From Paracoccus kondratievae (GTDB taxonomy: Bacteria; Pseudomonadota; Alphaproteobacteria; Rhodobacterales; Rhodobacteraceae): DNA of 64,000 nt. Position numbers and translations under genes: made by a program. Numbering within the stretch: position 1 is the first letter of the stretch; each line of letters starts with the position of its first letter. Where the stretch lies: NCBI RefSeq assembly GCF_009301415.1, contig NZ_CP045072.1, positions 1,665,001 through 1,729,000 of the forward strand, given 5' to 3'. This document shows, one piece after another, positions 44,237-53,455 of this stretch. Below the pieces are notes generated by a model. That model had not been told where the DNA came from. It did not search any database and saw nothing but the letters and a program-made list of their open reading frames with translations.

Positions 44237-46519
44237 TTACCGGACCTGACCCAGCCGGCCTGCCGCGATGGCGGCCATGTTCAGGATGTCGTTCACTGTC
44301 GAACCGGTCGAGCAGATCTGGATCGGGTGCGGCACCCCGGTCAGGATCGGGCCGATCACCGTCGCCCCCGCCATCTCTTGCAGCAGCTTGACCGAGATCG
44401 AGGCTGAATGCCGCGCCGGCACCACCAGCACGTTCGCAGGCCCCTTGAGCCGCGAGAACGGGTATTTCGCCGCCTGCGTCGGATTCAGCGCCACATCAAC
44501 GGTCATCTCGCCCTCATATTCGAAATCAACGCGCCGGGCGTCCAGCACCTCGGTCGCATGGGCCATCTTTACCGCGCGCTCGCTGATCGGATAGCCAAAG
44601 TTCGAAAAGGACAGAAAGGCCACCCTGGGCTCAATCCCAAGGTCGCGCGCCACTTGTGCGCCGCGAATGGCGATATCGGCCAGATCCTCGGCCTCGGGCC
44701 ATTCGTGAACCAGCGTATCACCCATCAGGATGACACGGCCATTGTGCAGAACGGCGGTGATGCCAACCGCGCCATCAGCGGGCGTGACGTCGAAAACCTT
44801 GCCGATCTGAGCCAGAACATGGGCGTTCTTGCGCGTGGCCCCGGTCACCAGCCCGTCGCCATGGCCATGCGCCAGCATCAGCGCGGCAAAGACATGACGG
44901 TCGCGGTTGGCAAGCTTGTTGGTGTCCTCGCGGTCAAAACCCTTGCGCTGCAAGCGGGTGTAAAGCGTCTCGTGATATTGATCGAGATGGCGCGAATTGC
45001 CCGCGTTCACCACGGTCAGTTCACGGGCAGCATCGCCCATGCCCACGGCCTCGAGCTTTTCCCTGACGTCGCTTTCGCGGCCAACGACCAGCGCCTGCCC
45101 CATGCCGCCGCGCTGCCACGCCACGGCAGCCCGCAGCACCCGCAGATCATCGCCTTCGGCAAAGATCATCCGGGCCTGGGCCTGACGCGCCCGGGCATGG
45201 ATGCCCTGCAGAATGGCCGCTGTCGGGTCCATGCGGGCTTTCAGCGACTGGACATAGCCGTCCATGTCGATGATCGGGCGGCGGGCGACGCCGGTATCCA
45301 TACCCGCCTGCGCCACAGCTGGCGGCACGACATGGATCAGTCGCGGATCAAAAGGGGTCGGGATGATATAATCGCGGCCGAATTGCAGTTTGCGCCCATA
45401 GGCAACCGCAACCTCATCCGGCACATCCTCGCGCGCAAGCTCGGCAAGCGCGCGGGCGCAGGCGATCTTCATCTCGTCATTGATGGCGCGGGCGTGGATA
45501 TCAAGCGCGCCGCGGAACAGATAGGGAAAGCCCAGAACGTTGTTCACCTGGTTGGGATAGTCCGAGCGGCCGGTCGCGACGATGGCGTCGGGACGAACCG
45601 CATGAGCCTCTTCCGGGGTGATTTCCGGATCGGGGTTCGCCATGGCAAAGATGACCGGATTGTCGGCCATCGAGGCGACCATATCCTGCGTCACCGCCCC
45701 CTTGGCCGAAACGCCCAGGAAAACATCCGCACCCTTGAGCGCATCTTCCAGCGTGCGGGCCTCGGTCACCACGGCATGGGCCGATTTCCACTGGTTCATG
45801 CCCTCGGTGCGGCCCTGATAGATCACGCCCTTGGTGTCGCACATGATGCAGTTTTCATGCCGCGCGCCCATGGATTTCAACAGTTCCAGACAGGCGATTC
45901 CCGCCGCGCCCGCGCCGTTCAGGACAATCCTCACGTCCTCGATCTTTTTACCCGACAGCTCAAGCGCGTTGATAAGCCCCGCCGCGCAGATCACCGCCGT
46001 GCCGTGCTGGTCGTCATGAAAGACCGGGATATCCATCAGTTCTTTGAGGCGCTGCTCAATGATGAAACATTCCGGAGCCTTGATATCCTCAAGGTTGATA
46101 CCGCCAAAGGTCGGCCCCATCAGGCGCACGGCGTTGATGATTTCGTCAGGGTCCTCGGTATCCAGTTCGATGTCGATGGCGTTCACATCGGCAAAGCGCT
46201 TGAACAGTACCGCCTTACCCTCCATCACCGGCTTCGAGGCCAGCGCCCCAAGGTTGCCCAGCCCAAGGATCGCCGTGCCGTTTGAAATAACAGCAACCAT
46301 ATTGCCCTTGACGGTATAGTCATAGGCGGTCTCAGGCCGCTCGGCGATCGCCTCGACCGGGACGGCAACGCCGGGGGAATAGGCCAGCGACAGATCGCGC
46401 TGGGTCGCCATGGGGGTCGAGGCGACGATGTCGAATTTGCCCGGACGGGGCTCCAGGTGATAGGCCAGAGCCTCTTCCCGCGTGATGCGGGATTTGCGCG
46501 GGGTGTTGTCGTCGCTCAT
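44237..46519 (-). CDS. maeB: NADP-dependent malic enzyme fused to a phosphotransacetylase-like domain
   Basis: 760 residues from ATG 46519 (GGAGGA upstream). Malic enzyme decarboxylates malate to pyruvate with NADP. The N-terminal two thirds hold the malic domain with SLAYSPGVAVP, VFHDDQHGTAVI and the Rossmann GAGAAGIACL. The C-terminal 320 residues are a phosphate acetyl/butyryltransferase-like domain (GLVTGATRKNAHVL, FLSFSNFGYP, LVVPARHSASISVK), the usual MaeB fusion thought to be regulatory (acetyl-CoA binding) rather than catalytic. No neighbours in its transcription unit are evident. Confidence 0.95.
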   Translation of the reverse strand: MSDDNTPRKSRITREEALAYHLEPRPGKFDIVASTPMATQRDLSLAYSPGVAVPVEAIAERPETAYDYTVKGNMVAVISNGTAILGLGNLGALASKPVMEGKAVLFKRFADVNAIDIELDTEDPDEIINAVRLMGPTFGGINLEDIKAPECFIIEQRLKELMDIPVFHDDQHGTAVICAAGLINALELSGKKIEDVRIVLNGAGAAGIACLELLKSMGARHENCIMCDTKGVIYQGRTEGMNQWKSAHAVVTEARTLEDALKGADVFLGVSAKGAVTQDMVASMADNPVIFAMANPDPEITPEEAHAVRPDAIVATGRSDYPNQVNNVLGFPYLFRGALDIHARAINDEMKIACARALAELAREDVPDEVAVAYGRKLQFGRDYIIPTPFDPRLIHVVPPAVAQAGMDTGVARRPIIDMDGYVQSLKARMDPTAAILQGIHARARQAQARMIFAEGDDLRVLRAAVAWQRGGMGQALVVGRESDVREKLEAVGMGDAARELTVVNAGNSRHLDQYHETLYTRLQRKGFDREDTNKLANRDRHVFAALMLAHGHGDGLVTGATRKNAHVLAQIGKVFDVTPADGAVGITAVLHNGRVILMGDTLVHEWPEAEDLADIAIRGAQVARDLGIEPRVAFLSFSNFGYPISERAVKMAHATEVLDARRVDFEYEGEMTVDVALNPTQAAKYPFSRLKGPANVLVVPARHSASISVKLLQEMAGATVIGPILTGVPHPIQICSTGSTVNDILNMAAIAAGRLGQVR

Positions 46520-46601
46520 CCGGGTCCTCCTCATGACGTGGCCTTATGCAATAGACCCGGGGCCCGAGGAACCGGAAGGGGTAAAATGCTTGAAACTGAT
46601 C

Positions 46602-47984
46602 TTAGGAAAACAGCGCCCCGACGATTGCCTCCCGGTGTCCGGCCAGAGCCGTAACCGCGGCCGCCAGCGCCACCAGCGTGGCAATCAGGTCATGGCGCGG
46701 GTCCCAGCAACCGTGCCGCCGCGCCAGCCACACCGTCACCGGATAGCAAAAGACCTGCGACAGCGCCTGCCCGATCAAAAGCCCCGGCAGGCCATAAAGG
46801 AACGCCCCCGCCGCGACCAGCGTGAAATAGATCACCGCGCGCGACGATTGCATGATGAAAAAGCCACGCGAATCCCCTGCCGCCAGCGCTGAGTATTCAT
46901 AGCTGATCGGGATGACCTGCAGCATCTGAATACAGACGATGGCGACCAGCACACCCCCGGCAGAGACATAGCGCGCGTCATAAAGCAGATCGACAAGCGG
47001 CGGCCCTACCCAGGCCAGCACGACGGCGACAGAAAGCAACAGTGCTGTCAGCCCTGCGCGGGTACGCGCAAGCGCTCGGCGATGATCCTCGCCCGCCGTC
47101 GGCGGATGCTCGCGATACATGGGGATGAACAGCCGCCCGCCAATGGATGAGCCCAGCATCGCCGGCACCGTCGCCAGAAACAGCCCGATGTTATAGATCC
47201 CCAGCTGATGCAGGGTCAGAACCCGGCCAAGAATGATGCGGTCGCCCTGAAACAGCAAAAATCCGCAGATGGTACTGAAAAAGATCCATTTGCCGAATTT
47301 CATCACTTCGGCGCGGGCCTCGGGCTCCATCCGAAAGCGGTTGCGGTGGCCGGGCAGAAACAGCCGGAACATCAACAGTTGGGCAAAGGCCCCAAGGACA
47401 TTGCCCCAGACCAGCGCCCAGACCGATTTCAGGATCAGCGCGGCGGCAATGGTGATCAGGATGCCGATCAGCTGGTTGGCCAGCTCGATCACCGTCAGCC
47501 GCCCGATTTGCAGATGCCGCGCGGCGGTGTCGATACGGGTGGGCAGAAAGCCCCCGACAATCATCGAGGTCGCCGCCACCGGGAACACCCAGCCAAACAG
47601 CGGCGCGTCATAAAATACCGCCAGTGGCCATGCCATCACCATCGCGGCAAGACAGATCAGAAAACCGCGGATGATCTTGAGCGTCCAGATCGTATCAAGA
47701 AAATCCGGCTCATCCCCGCGTTTGCTCTGCATGATCGAGGGGCCAAAGCCCATGTCGCTGAACATGCTGAGCCCGATCAGGAAACTGGTCACCAGCGCCA
47801 TCAGGCCGAAATCATCCGGGCTAAGAATGCGGGTCAGGATCAGGTTCGACCCCAGCCGCATGATCTGGCCCAGGCCGAAATTCGCCATCGACCACATGCC
47901 GCTGCCCAGCGCGCGCGAAGCGAGGCCCTTTCTGCGCGGTGCCTCGGAGACATGCGCGTCAGAGGTTACCTCCTGCTGAGTCAT
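46602..47984 (-). CDS. Polysaccharide flippase (Wzx/MOP superfamily)
   Basis: 460 residues from ATG 47984, inside the stop of the chain-length gene (ATGA). It is an integral membrane protein with about 12 helices of the oligosaccharide flippase group: LILTRILSPDDFGLMALV at helix 2, FSTICGFLLFQGDRIILGRVL in the middle (read as FQGDRIILGRVL). It would flip lipid-linked repeat units across the inner membrane for exopolysaccharide. It is last in the kinase - chain length - flippase operon. Confidence 0.87.
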   Translation of the reverse strand: MTQQEVTSDAHVSEAPRRKGLASRALGSGMWSMANFGLGQIMRLGSNLILTRILSPDDFGLMALVTSFLIGLSMFSDMGFGPSIMQSKRGDEPDFLDTIWTLKIIRGFLICLAAMVMAWPLAVFYDAPLFGWVFPVAATSMIVGGFLPTRIDTAARHLQIGRLTVIELANQLIGILITIAAALILKSVWALVWGNVLGAFAQLLMFRLFLPGHRNRFRMEPEARAEVMKFGKWIFFSTICGFLLFQGDRIILGRVLTLHQLGIYNIGLFLATVPAMLGSSIGGRLFIPMYREHPPTAGEDHRRALARTRAGLTALLLSVAVVLAWVGPPLVDLLYDARYVSAGGVLVAIVCIQMLQVIPISYEYSALAAGDSRGFFIMQSSRAVIYFTLVAAGAFLYGLPGLLIGQALSQVFCYPVTVWLARRHGCWDPRHDLIATLVALAAAVTALAGHREAIVGALFS

Positions 47985-49486
47985 CAGCCCATTCCGTCGG
48001 TCGGCATGCTGACGACGCCGGGGGACGGCAGGCCGGGGACCTTGCCGATCAGCCACAGGGCGACAAAGACGCCCACCACCAGCAGCACGATCATATAGAT
48101 ATTGCGCAGACGGCGCGCGCGCAGGTCAGCCCTGGACAGGCGATAAGGCAATGAGATGACCGGGCGGGTGCCGGTCACGCGTGCAAACTGGTCGCCGCGG
48201 CGCAGGACCGGATTCAGCAACTCAAGCACAAAGGCCACGGCAAGCGCCAGCGCGATGCTGCCCCCCACCCCCATCACCGCGCTTTTCTTGCGGTTCGACA
48301 GGGCGGGATATTCTGGCGGCAGGGCGCGTTCCAACAGGACAAACCGCTCGGTCTGGTCGTTTTCCATCAGCATCTGCTGCGTCTCGACCTGAGCCAGCTG
48401 GCGCGAGATCTCATTATAGCGATCCTGCAGGCGGCGCTGTTCGCGGTTCATCGCCTCAAGCTCACGCGTGACCTGGGCCGAACGGGCGCGCGCCTGATCA
48501 ATTTCGGCCCGGCGCAGGGCGATGCCGGCCTTTTGCTCGTTCAGCTGGGCCAACTGGGCGTCGATCAGTTCGGCCTGACGGCGCACCACATCCGAGCCGC
48601 CGCTGCCGCCCCCGCTGTTCAGCCGCTCAAGGTTTTCCTCAAGGCGCTTGATCTCGGGGTGCTCGGGCGAAAGGGTGCGGCGGGCTTGCGCCAGTTCGAT
48701 TTCTGCCGCGCGGATCTGCTGAACCAGCGAGGCCGAGGGGCGGGCATCCGCCGCCGTACCGCCCGCCTCAAGCGACAGCCGCTCGCGCTGCAGGGTCATG
48801 ATGTCACGGTCCAGCGCCGTTTCCATCTCGGTCAGCTGGGCCAGCTCGGTCTGCAAAAATTCCTGGGATGAAGGCAGCGAATCCTCATTACGGCTGCTGA
48901 ATTCGATCACCTTGCGTTCCTGAACCGAAAGGGCCTCGTTCAGGCGGCGCTCTTCCGAGCGCAGATATTCCTGCGATTCAAGGATGCGGGCATTGCGGTT
49001 CTCGCGGTCGCGGTTGACGACGCTGTCGGCAAAGTCGTTGGCAATCGCCGCCGCCGTCACCGGGGTTTCGGCCTGCGCAGTGATGACGATAGCGGCCAGA
49101 GACATCCGCGAATCGACCGAAACGCCAGGTGCGGTGATGCTTTCGATCTTGGTCGAGTTGCGCAACGCCCCCAGCTTTTCGCTTTCGCTCAGGGGGGAGT
49201 CAGCGAAAAGACCCAGCCGCTCGGTCACGTCGCGCAGGTTGGCACGCGCCATCAGACGCTGTTCGATCAGCTGCACCCGGCGCGAGGCCGGAAGCGAGCT
49301 GTCACTGCCCTGCTCGATGGCGGCAGGCATGTCGATCTGGATCACCGCCGAGGCCTGATAAATGCGCGGCGAAGAAACGATAAGATAGAAAGAAACCAGT
49401 ACGCCCAGAACCACGATCGTCAGGACCAGCGGCAAGCGCCGCCAGACCATCGAAATCAGATCCTGCAAGGATTGAATCGGTCCCAA
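47984..49486 (-). CDS. Chain-length determinant (Wzz/GumC-type) protein without kinase domain
   Basis: 500 residues from TTG 49486; the alternative ATG at 49450 (MVWRRLP) is also preceded by AGGA. It has two transmembrane helices (about 19-38 and 400-425), with a third hydrophobic segment near 465-485, around a large periplasmic part that is mostly coiled coil (about 160-385). It sets exopolysaccharide chain length and export as a co-polymerase. The kinase domain fused in Wzc-like proteins is absent and instead encoded by the preceding gene, the split form. The flippase gene overlaps its stop. Confidence 0.85.
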   Translation of the reverse strand: MGPIQSLQDLISMVWRRLPLVLTIVVLGVLVSFYLIVSSPRIYQASAVIQIDMPAAIEQGSDSSLPASRRVQLIEQRLMARANLRDVTERLGLFADSPLSESEKLGALRNSTKIESITAPGVSVDSRMSLAAIVITAQAETPVTAAAIANDFADSVVNRDRENRNARILESQEYLRSEERRLNEALSVQERKVIEFSSRNEDSLPSSQEFLQTELAQLTEMETALDRDIMTLQRERLSLEAGGTAADARPSASLVQQIRAAEIELAQARRTLSPEHPEIKRLEENLERLNSGGGSGGSDVVRRQAELIDAQLAQLNEQKAGIALRRAEIDQARARSAQVTRELEAMNREQRRLQDRYNEISRQLAQVETQQMLMENDQTERFVLLERALPPEYPALSNRKKSAVMGVGGSIALALAVAFVLELLNPVLRRGDQFARVTGTRPVISLPYRLSRADLRARRLRNIYMIVLLVVGVFVALWLIGKVPGLPSPGVVSMPTDGMG

Positions 49487-49519
49487 ATCCTGAGCCCTGT
49501 CTTGATCAAATAATGAACA

Positions 49520-50224
49520 TTAATCTTCCGATTTATTCAGGACCACGCCCATAACAGGCGGCATGCCTGCTAGCAGCCGCTCGCATTCCTCCATGTCGGC
49601 GGCGGTGCCGCGCCGCCCGTCCGCGACAAGCAGCAGCGCATCGGTCAAAGGCAGGGCAGCAAGCGCCGCGTCTTGATCCAAAAGCGCCGCCGTGTCGATG
49701 ATCGAAATTTCGACCGGGCGATTGTCGTGCAGGCGGGTCATGGCCTGTGCCAGCGCCTCGTCCTGCAAAAGCTCGGCCGCGTTCGGCTCAGCCCTTTCGG
49801 GGGCCAGCACCGAAAGGTTCGGCGCCTCGTTTACACGCGAAACCAACCCGCCCAGATCGCCCCCCTCACGCAGCGCGGCAGAAACGGCGGTACAGCCAGG
49901 AATGCCCAACTGGCCCGCAACGCCGGGCCGGCCAAGGTCAAAGTCGATCAGCGCGACCCGCGTATGGGGCTGACGCGCCAGAGCCAGTGCCAGATTGACC
50001 GCGACGAAGGTACCGCCCGCCCCCGGCGTCACCGGCACCACCGCCAGCTTGCGCCAGCCGCGGCTGCGCATCTCGCGCAGGATGCGGGTGCGCAACAGCG
50101 CAAACCGTTGCGCAATGATCCTGGCGTGTTTCGCATCCGATGCGGCCAGCGCCGCCTCACGGCGGATGAACTTGCTGGAGACCTGACCCCACGCCGCATT
50201 GGGTGCAGTTTGTCCAGCCGGCAT
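49520..50224 (-). CDS. BY-kinase-like protein of exopolysaccharide control, with altered P-loop
   Basis: 234 residues from ATG 50224. It has the layout of the CpsD/CapB tyrosine autokinases and ParA/MinD-type ATPases: VVPVTPGAGGTFVAVNLA at Walker A, ALIDFDLGRPGVA at Walker A' and ISIIDTAAL at Walker B. The Walker A region reads GAGGTF where active members have GxGKS/T, so the Lys that contacts ATP phosphates is missing. There is no tyrosine cluster at the C-terminus. It likely regulates the neighbouring chain-length protein without kinase activity. First gene of a minus-strand operon of three. Confidence 0.8.
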   Translation of the reverse strand: MPAGQTAPNAAWGQVSSKFIRREAALAASDAKHARIIAQRFALLRTRILREMRSRGWRKLAVVPVTPGAGGTFVAVNLALALARQPHTRVALIDFDLGRPGVAGQLGIPGCTAVSAALREGGDLGGLVSRVNEAPNLSVLAPERAEPNAAELLQDEALAQAMTRLHDNRPVEISIIDTAALLDQDAALAALPLTDALLLVADGRRGTAADMEECERLLAGMPPVMGVVLNKSED

Positions 50225-50521
50225 CTTGTCCGGTTGATTCCCTGTCGCAGGCGTCAAACCTGTGGCCCCTTTGCCTCTGATGAAACAGTGCCGTCCTGGG
50301 CGACGGCGGCCTGCCGATGACTCGTCCGGCACCGGCATGGTAACGTCCAGGTCATTAACGCGACAACTGAAAACATGCCGGAGCACGATGATACGCGGTA
50401 TTTCCCGCCCCTTTCTGGTGCACTGCCCCGTTGCGCAACGCCACCCCAGGCAGAATGGTGCGCCCGTTCGGCCCACCCCCTGCACCCCAGGCGATTCGGC
50501 CCAGAACCTGGCAGCCCCTGA

Positions 50522-51349
50522 ATGACGCCCTGCACCATCATCCTGCCCGCCCATGACGAGGCGGATTACATAGGCGCCTGCCTCGGCCATGTGCTGGCTC
50601 AGGACCATCAGGGGCCGGTCGAGCTGATCGTGATCGCTAACGGCTGCCATGACGATACTGCCGGCCGCGCACGCGCCTGCGCCCCCGTCTTTGCAGAGCG
50701 CGGCTGGCGGCTGCGTGTCGAGGAACTGGCCGAGGGCGGCAAGATCGGTGCCCTGAATCATGGCGACGCCTGCGCCGGGCCGGGGATCCGGCTGTATCTG
50801 GACGCCGATATCCGCATGGGGCCAAGGCTGCTTTCGGGTATTGTCCGCATTCTGGACGTGGCAGAGCCGCGCTATGCGGGCGGGCGGCTGGTCGTCGCAC
50901 CGGCGCATAGCTGGGTCTCTCGTGCCTATGCGCGGTTCTGGCAAAAGCTGCCCTTTGTCGCGCAGGGCGTTACCGGAGCAGGGCTGTTTGCGGTCAATCA
51001 GGCGGGGCGCGCGCGCTGGGGTGCGTTTCCGCGCATCATCTCGGACGACACGTTCGCGCGGCTGCAATTCGAAGAAACCGAGCGGTTTCTTGTCGATGAG
51101 CCCTATGAATGGCCGCTGGTCGAGGGGTTTTCGCGGCTGGTACGCGTACGCCGCCGGCAGGATCAGGGCGTGGCCGAGATCGCGCGCCTGTTCCCCGAAC
51201 TGCCGCCCCGGCAGGGCCATGTTCGCCCCAGCAAGGCCCAGCTGGTCGGTCTTGCGTCCCGCGATCCGCTGGGCTTTGCTGCCTATTCCACGGTGGCCCT
51301 GGCCGTCCGGCTGGGCCGCAACAGCCAGGAATGGGCGCGGGGACGTTAG
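50522..51349 (+). CDS. Family 2 glycosyltransferase of the exopolysaccharide locus
   Basis: 275 residues from ATG 50522. GT-A fold: IILPAHDEADYIGACL, IVIANGCHDDTAGRA, and the metal-binding LYLDADIRMG, followed by GGRLVVAP. It has no multiple membrane helices, so it is a soluble or peripheral transferase adding a sugar to the lipid-linked repeat. The SGNH-like gene converges on it with a 4-bp overlap. The donor sugar is not predictable. Confidence 0.83.
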   Translation: MTPCTIILPAHDEADYIGACLGHVLAQDHQGPVELIVIANGCHDDTAGRARACAPVFAERGWRLRVEELAEGGKIGALNHGDACAGPGIRLYLDADIRMGPRLLSGIVRILDVAEPRYAGGRLVVAPAHSWVSRAYARFWQKLPFVAQGVTGAGLFAVNQAGRARWGAFPRIISDDTFARLQFEETERFLVDEPYEWPLVEGFSRLVRVRRRQDQGVAEIARLFPELPPRQGHVRPSKAQLVGLASRDPLGFAAYSTVALAVRLGRNSQEWARGR

Positions 51350-52116
51350 TGCCCCGCGAATTCCTGTACCGTCTGCCATGCCAGCTGTTGCAGAACCTCG
51401 GCCTGTTCTTTGGGAACACGGGGATAGGGACCCCCGCCCCCGGGGATCTGGTTCGTAAGGCCAACCGGGCTTTTGCCGGTCAGGGCCGCGTAATGTATCA
51501 TCGCGATATAGTAAAAGCCCCCCGCCTCGGTCGGGTGGATGTCGTCGCGGAAAAAGTCGCGGATCGAAGTCGCGCCCGGGACCTCGCCCGCACTGGCCGC
51601 GTCATGCAGACGCACCATGCCCAGACCAACCGGGATCAGGCGCATCGGTTCAGCCCCTTGTGGCAGGTCCATGTTCACGTGATCAACAATAGCCAGCCAC
51701 TTGGGCAGATCCGCAAGGATACGATCGCGCCAGGGTCCGGTCGGCCCCGCCTCGATATAGTCCCAGGTCTGGTAAAGATAGGGTCGCACCGCCGGGTTCG
51801 ACTGACGGGCCAAAGCAACCCAACGCGCCGCATAGCCCAGCGTGTCATGATATTCCATCGCCGGATCCAAAGGCACACGCTCGGTCAGGACCAGCGCATC
51901 GACGGGATGTTCCGGTAGCCACTCACGCCCGTTCACCCCTTGGGCATGATGCGCATCATTCCACTGCACCTCTAGTGGGGCGCCGTTGATGATCTGCATT
52001 TCGACCGGCTCTTGCAGCAAACTCTGCATCATGCCGGGAACTGTAGGGCTGACAAGGCTATGCCCAATATAGACAGCAGTGACGCTTTCAATTAAAAATT
52101 GCATAATCCCAGACAT
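51346..52116 (-). CDS. SGNH/GDSL-hydrolase-like protein
   Basis: 256 residues from ATG 52116. The block I nucleophile motif is IGHSLV (GxS, Ser near residue 20) and block V has DDIHPTEAGGFYYIAM with the Asp-x-x-His pair, both characteristic of SGNH hydrolases. LVLTERVPL may be the intermediate block. The hydrophobic start is short and may not be a cleaved signal peptide. In this locus it could add or remove acyl groups on exopolysaccharide, but the family is broad. It diverges from exoY across 293 bp of AT-rich DNA. Confidence 0.65.
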   Translation of the reverse strand: MSGIMQFLIESVTAVYIGHSLVSPTVPGMMQSLLQEPVEMQIINGAPLEVQWNDAHHAQGVNGREWLPEHPVDALVLTERVPLDPAMEYHDTLGYAARWVALARQSNPAVRPYLYQTWDYIEAGPTGPWRDRILADLPKWLAIVDHVNMDLPQGAEPMRLIPVGLGMVRLHDAASAGEVPGATSIRDFFRDDIHPTEAGGFYYIAMIHYAALTGKSPVGLTNQIPGGGGPYPRVPKEQAEVLQQLAWQTVQEFAGH

Positions 52117-52409
52117 ATTAACAACTATCGATTGTGATTATTAATTCCCTATCATGGCATCACCGAGTTACATAATCCATGCCGCTCAACCGACAGTTGC
52201 CGCATTATCCGAAAATCAACCAGAACGCTGACGGCCGGGCATAACCATCCTTGATTCCGACCATCAGACAGGCATATAAAGACCCTGTATTTGCTATATA
52301 ACTTATTGATTTTAAACAAACCTATACTTTTAGTCAGTACGCCAATTCATTCTAGTTTTATTACACATCCGGGCTATACTGCGCCGGTACTGATTGAGGT
52401 AGTTTCCAA
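52117..52409. promoter_or_regulatory. AT-rich divergent control region between the SGNH-like gene and exoY-like gene
   Basis: 293 bp with no gene. G+C falls to about one third in 52261-52380 against well over 60% around it, with many TpA steps (tatata, ttattg, tatact). Such islands in alphaproteobacterial exopolysaccharide promoters are typical targets of MucR/Ros-type zinc-finger regulators or other xenogeneic silencers. That is inference. TATACT at 52375-52380 is a candidate -10 box for the exoY-like gene. Confidence 0.5.
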
Positions 52410-53108
52410 ATGCGGCACACCACTGATTTCGATATCGAAGCTATAGGATCGGTGCTGCAACCACCCTCTGACGGGGTCTCCAGTGAACCCATCGGCGTTC
52501 GATCCTTTTACACCCGTTTCCTTAAGCGTCCGCTGGATATTATCGCCGTCCTGATGGCGGCACCGATTGTTCTGCCGGTGGTGATTATCCTTGCCACGAT
52601 TATCCTGTGGCAGGGGGAAAAGCCGTTCTATACGCAGCCGCGTGTCGGACGGTCAGGCCGCAGCTTTCGTTTGTGGAAGCTGCGCACCATGGTCGAGAAC
52701 GCCGAGGCACGGCTGGCCGAGCATCTGGCAACCAATCCCGAGGCCAAGGCCGAATGGGAACTGACGCAAAAGCTGAAGAACGATCCGCGCATCACCCGTT
52801 TTGGGCATTTCCTGCGCAAGACCTCGCTTGATGAGCTGCCGCAGCTGTGGAATGTGCTGCGCGGCGACATGAGCATCGTGGGCCCCCGGCCGATGATGCC
52901 GGAGCAGGCACAGCTTTATCCCGGAGCGGATTATTACCATCTGCGGCCGGGCGTCACCGGGCTGTGGCAGATCTCGGATCGTAACAACAGCACCTTCGCG
53001 GCCCGGGCCACGTTCGATGCGCGTTATGCCGCTGAACTAAGCCTTAAGGGCGATATTTCGATCATCGCCCGGACGGTTGGGGTGGTCCTGCGCTGTACCG
53101 GCTACTGA
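52410..53108 (+). CDS. ExoY-like undecaprenyl-phosphate sugar phosphotransferase
   Basis: 232 residues. It is a short-form bacterial sugar transferase (PF02397) of the ExoY type, which links the first sugar phosphate to undecaprenyl phosphate and starts exopolysaccharide repeats. One hydrophobic helix near 42-64, then FRLWKLRTM, TRFGHFLRKTSLDELPQLWNVL, in pieces LRKTSLDELPQLWN and MSIVGPRP, and RPGVTGLWQISDR. The N-terminal 35 residues are unusual and disordered-looking. An ExoX-like inhibitor gene is convergent with it and overlaps its stop. Confidence 0.92.
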   Translation: MRHTTDFDIEAIGSVLQPPSDGVSSEPIGVRSFYTRFLKRPLDIIAVLMAAPIVLPVVIILATIILWQGEKPFYTQPRVGRSGRSFRLWKLRTMVENAEARLAEHLATNPEAKAEWELTQKLKNDPRITRFGHFLRKTSLDELPQLWNVLRGDMSIVGPRPMMPEQAQLYPGADYYHLRPGVTGLWQISDRNNSTFAARATFDARYAAELSLKGDISIIARTVGVVLRCTGY

Positions 53109-53302
53109 GCCGTTGTGCTGCGCTCGACCACTTCGTGGCGCTCGGCGCATCTAAAGCGCCGCCAGGCAATGAACAGCATCGCAGCCGTTCCGCTGACCAC
53201 ATAAACAAGTAGCGCCGCCCAGACTGGCAGATCAAAGGCTACGAACCCGATCACCGCGCCTACCAGCGCCACGGCGATACTAATGGTCAGAATGCCAGTC
53301 AG
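53102..53302 (-). CDS. ExoX-like small membrane protein (candidate exopolysaccharide repressor)
   Basis: 66 residues read on the minus strand. It lacks an ATG. AAGGAG (53310-53315, minus strand) stands 7 nt before CTG 53302, the best start, with an in-frame stop just upstream. Two hydrophobic helices (about 3-23 and 26-46) joined by FDLPVWAAL, then a charged tail with RRFRCAERHEVVERS. The two-helix plan and the position beside an exoY gene match ExoX/SyrA-type small inner-membrane proteins that restrain exopolysaccharide synthesis in rhizobia. The match is by plan and context, not by close sequence. It overlaps the exoY-like stop by 7 bp. Confidence 0.6.
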   Translation of the reverse strand: MTGILTISIAVALVGAVIGFVAFDLPVWAALLVYVVSGTAAMLFIAWRRFRCAERHEVVERSTTAQ

Positions 53303-53455
53303 GGTCGTTCTCCTTCAACACCAGGATCTCTGACATCCATAGTGCCAAAGAAACGGCAAAGCGCCAGACAAAGTTTTGAGAGCCGGTTGCCCTTAGGATA
53401 TTACCCCGCGTCGTTAAACCAAACCAGCCACGGACTCGCTCAAGGTGTTGTCAAA

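Noticed and set aside
44408..46285. A 625-codon open frame on the plus strand
   Set aside because: It is antisense to maeB, with no domain and shadow-type composition.
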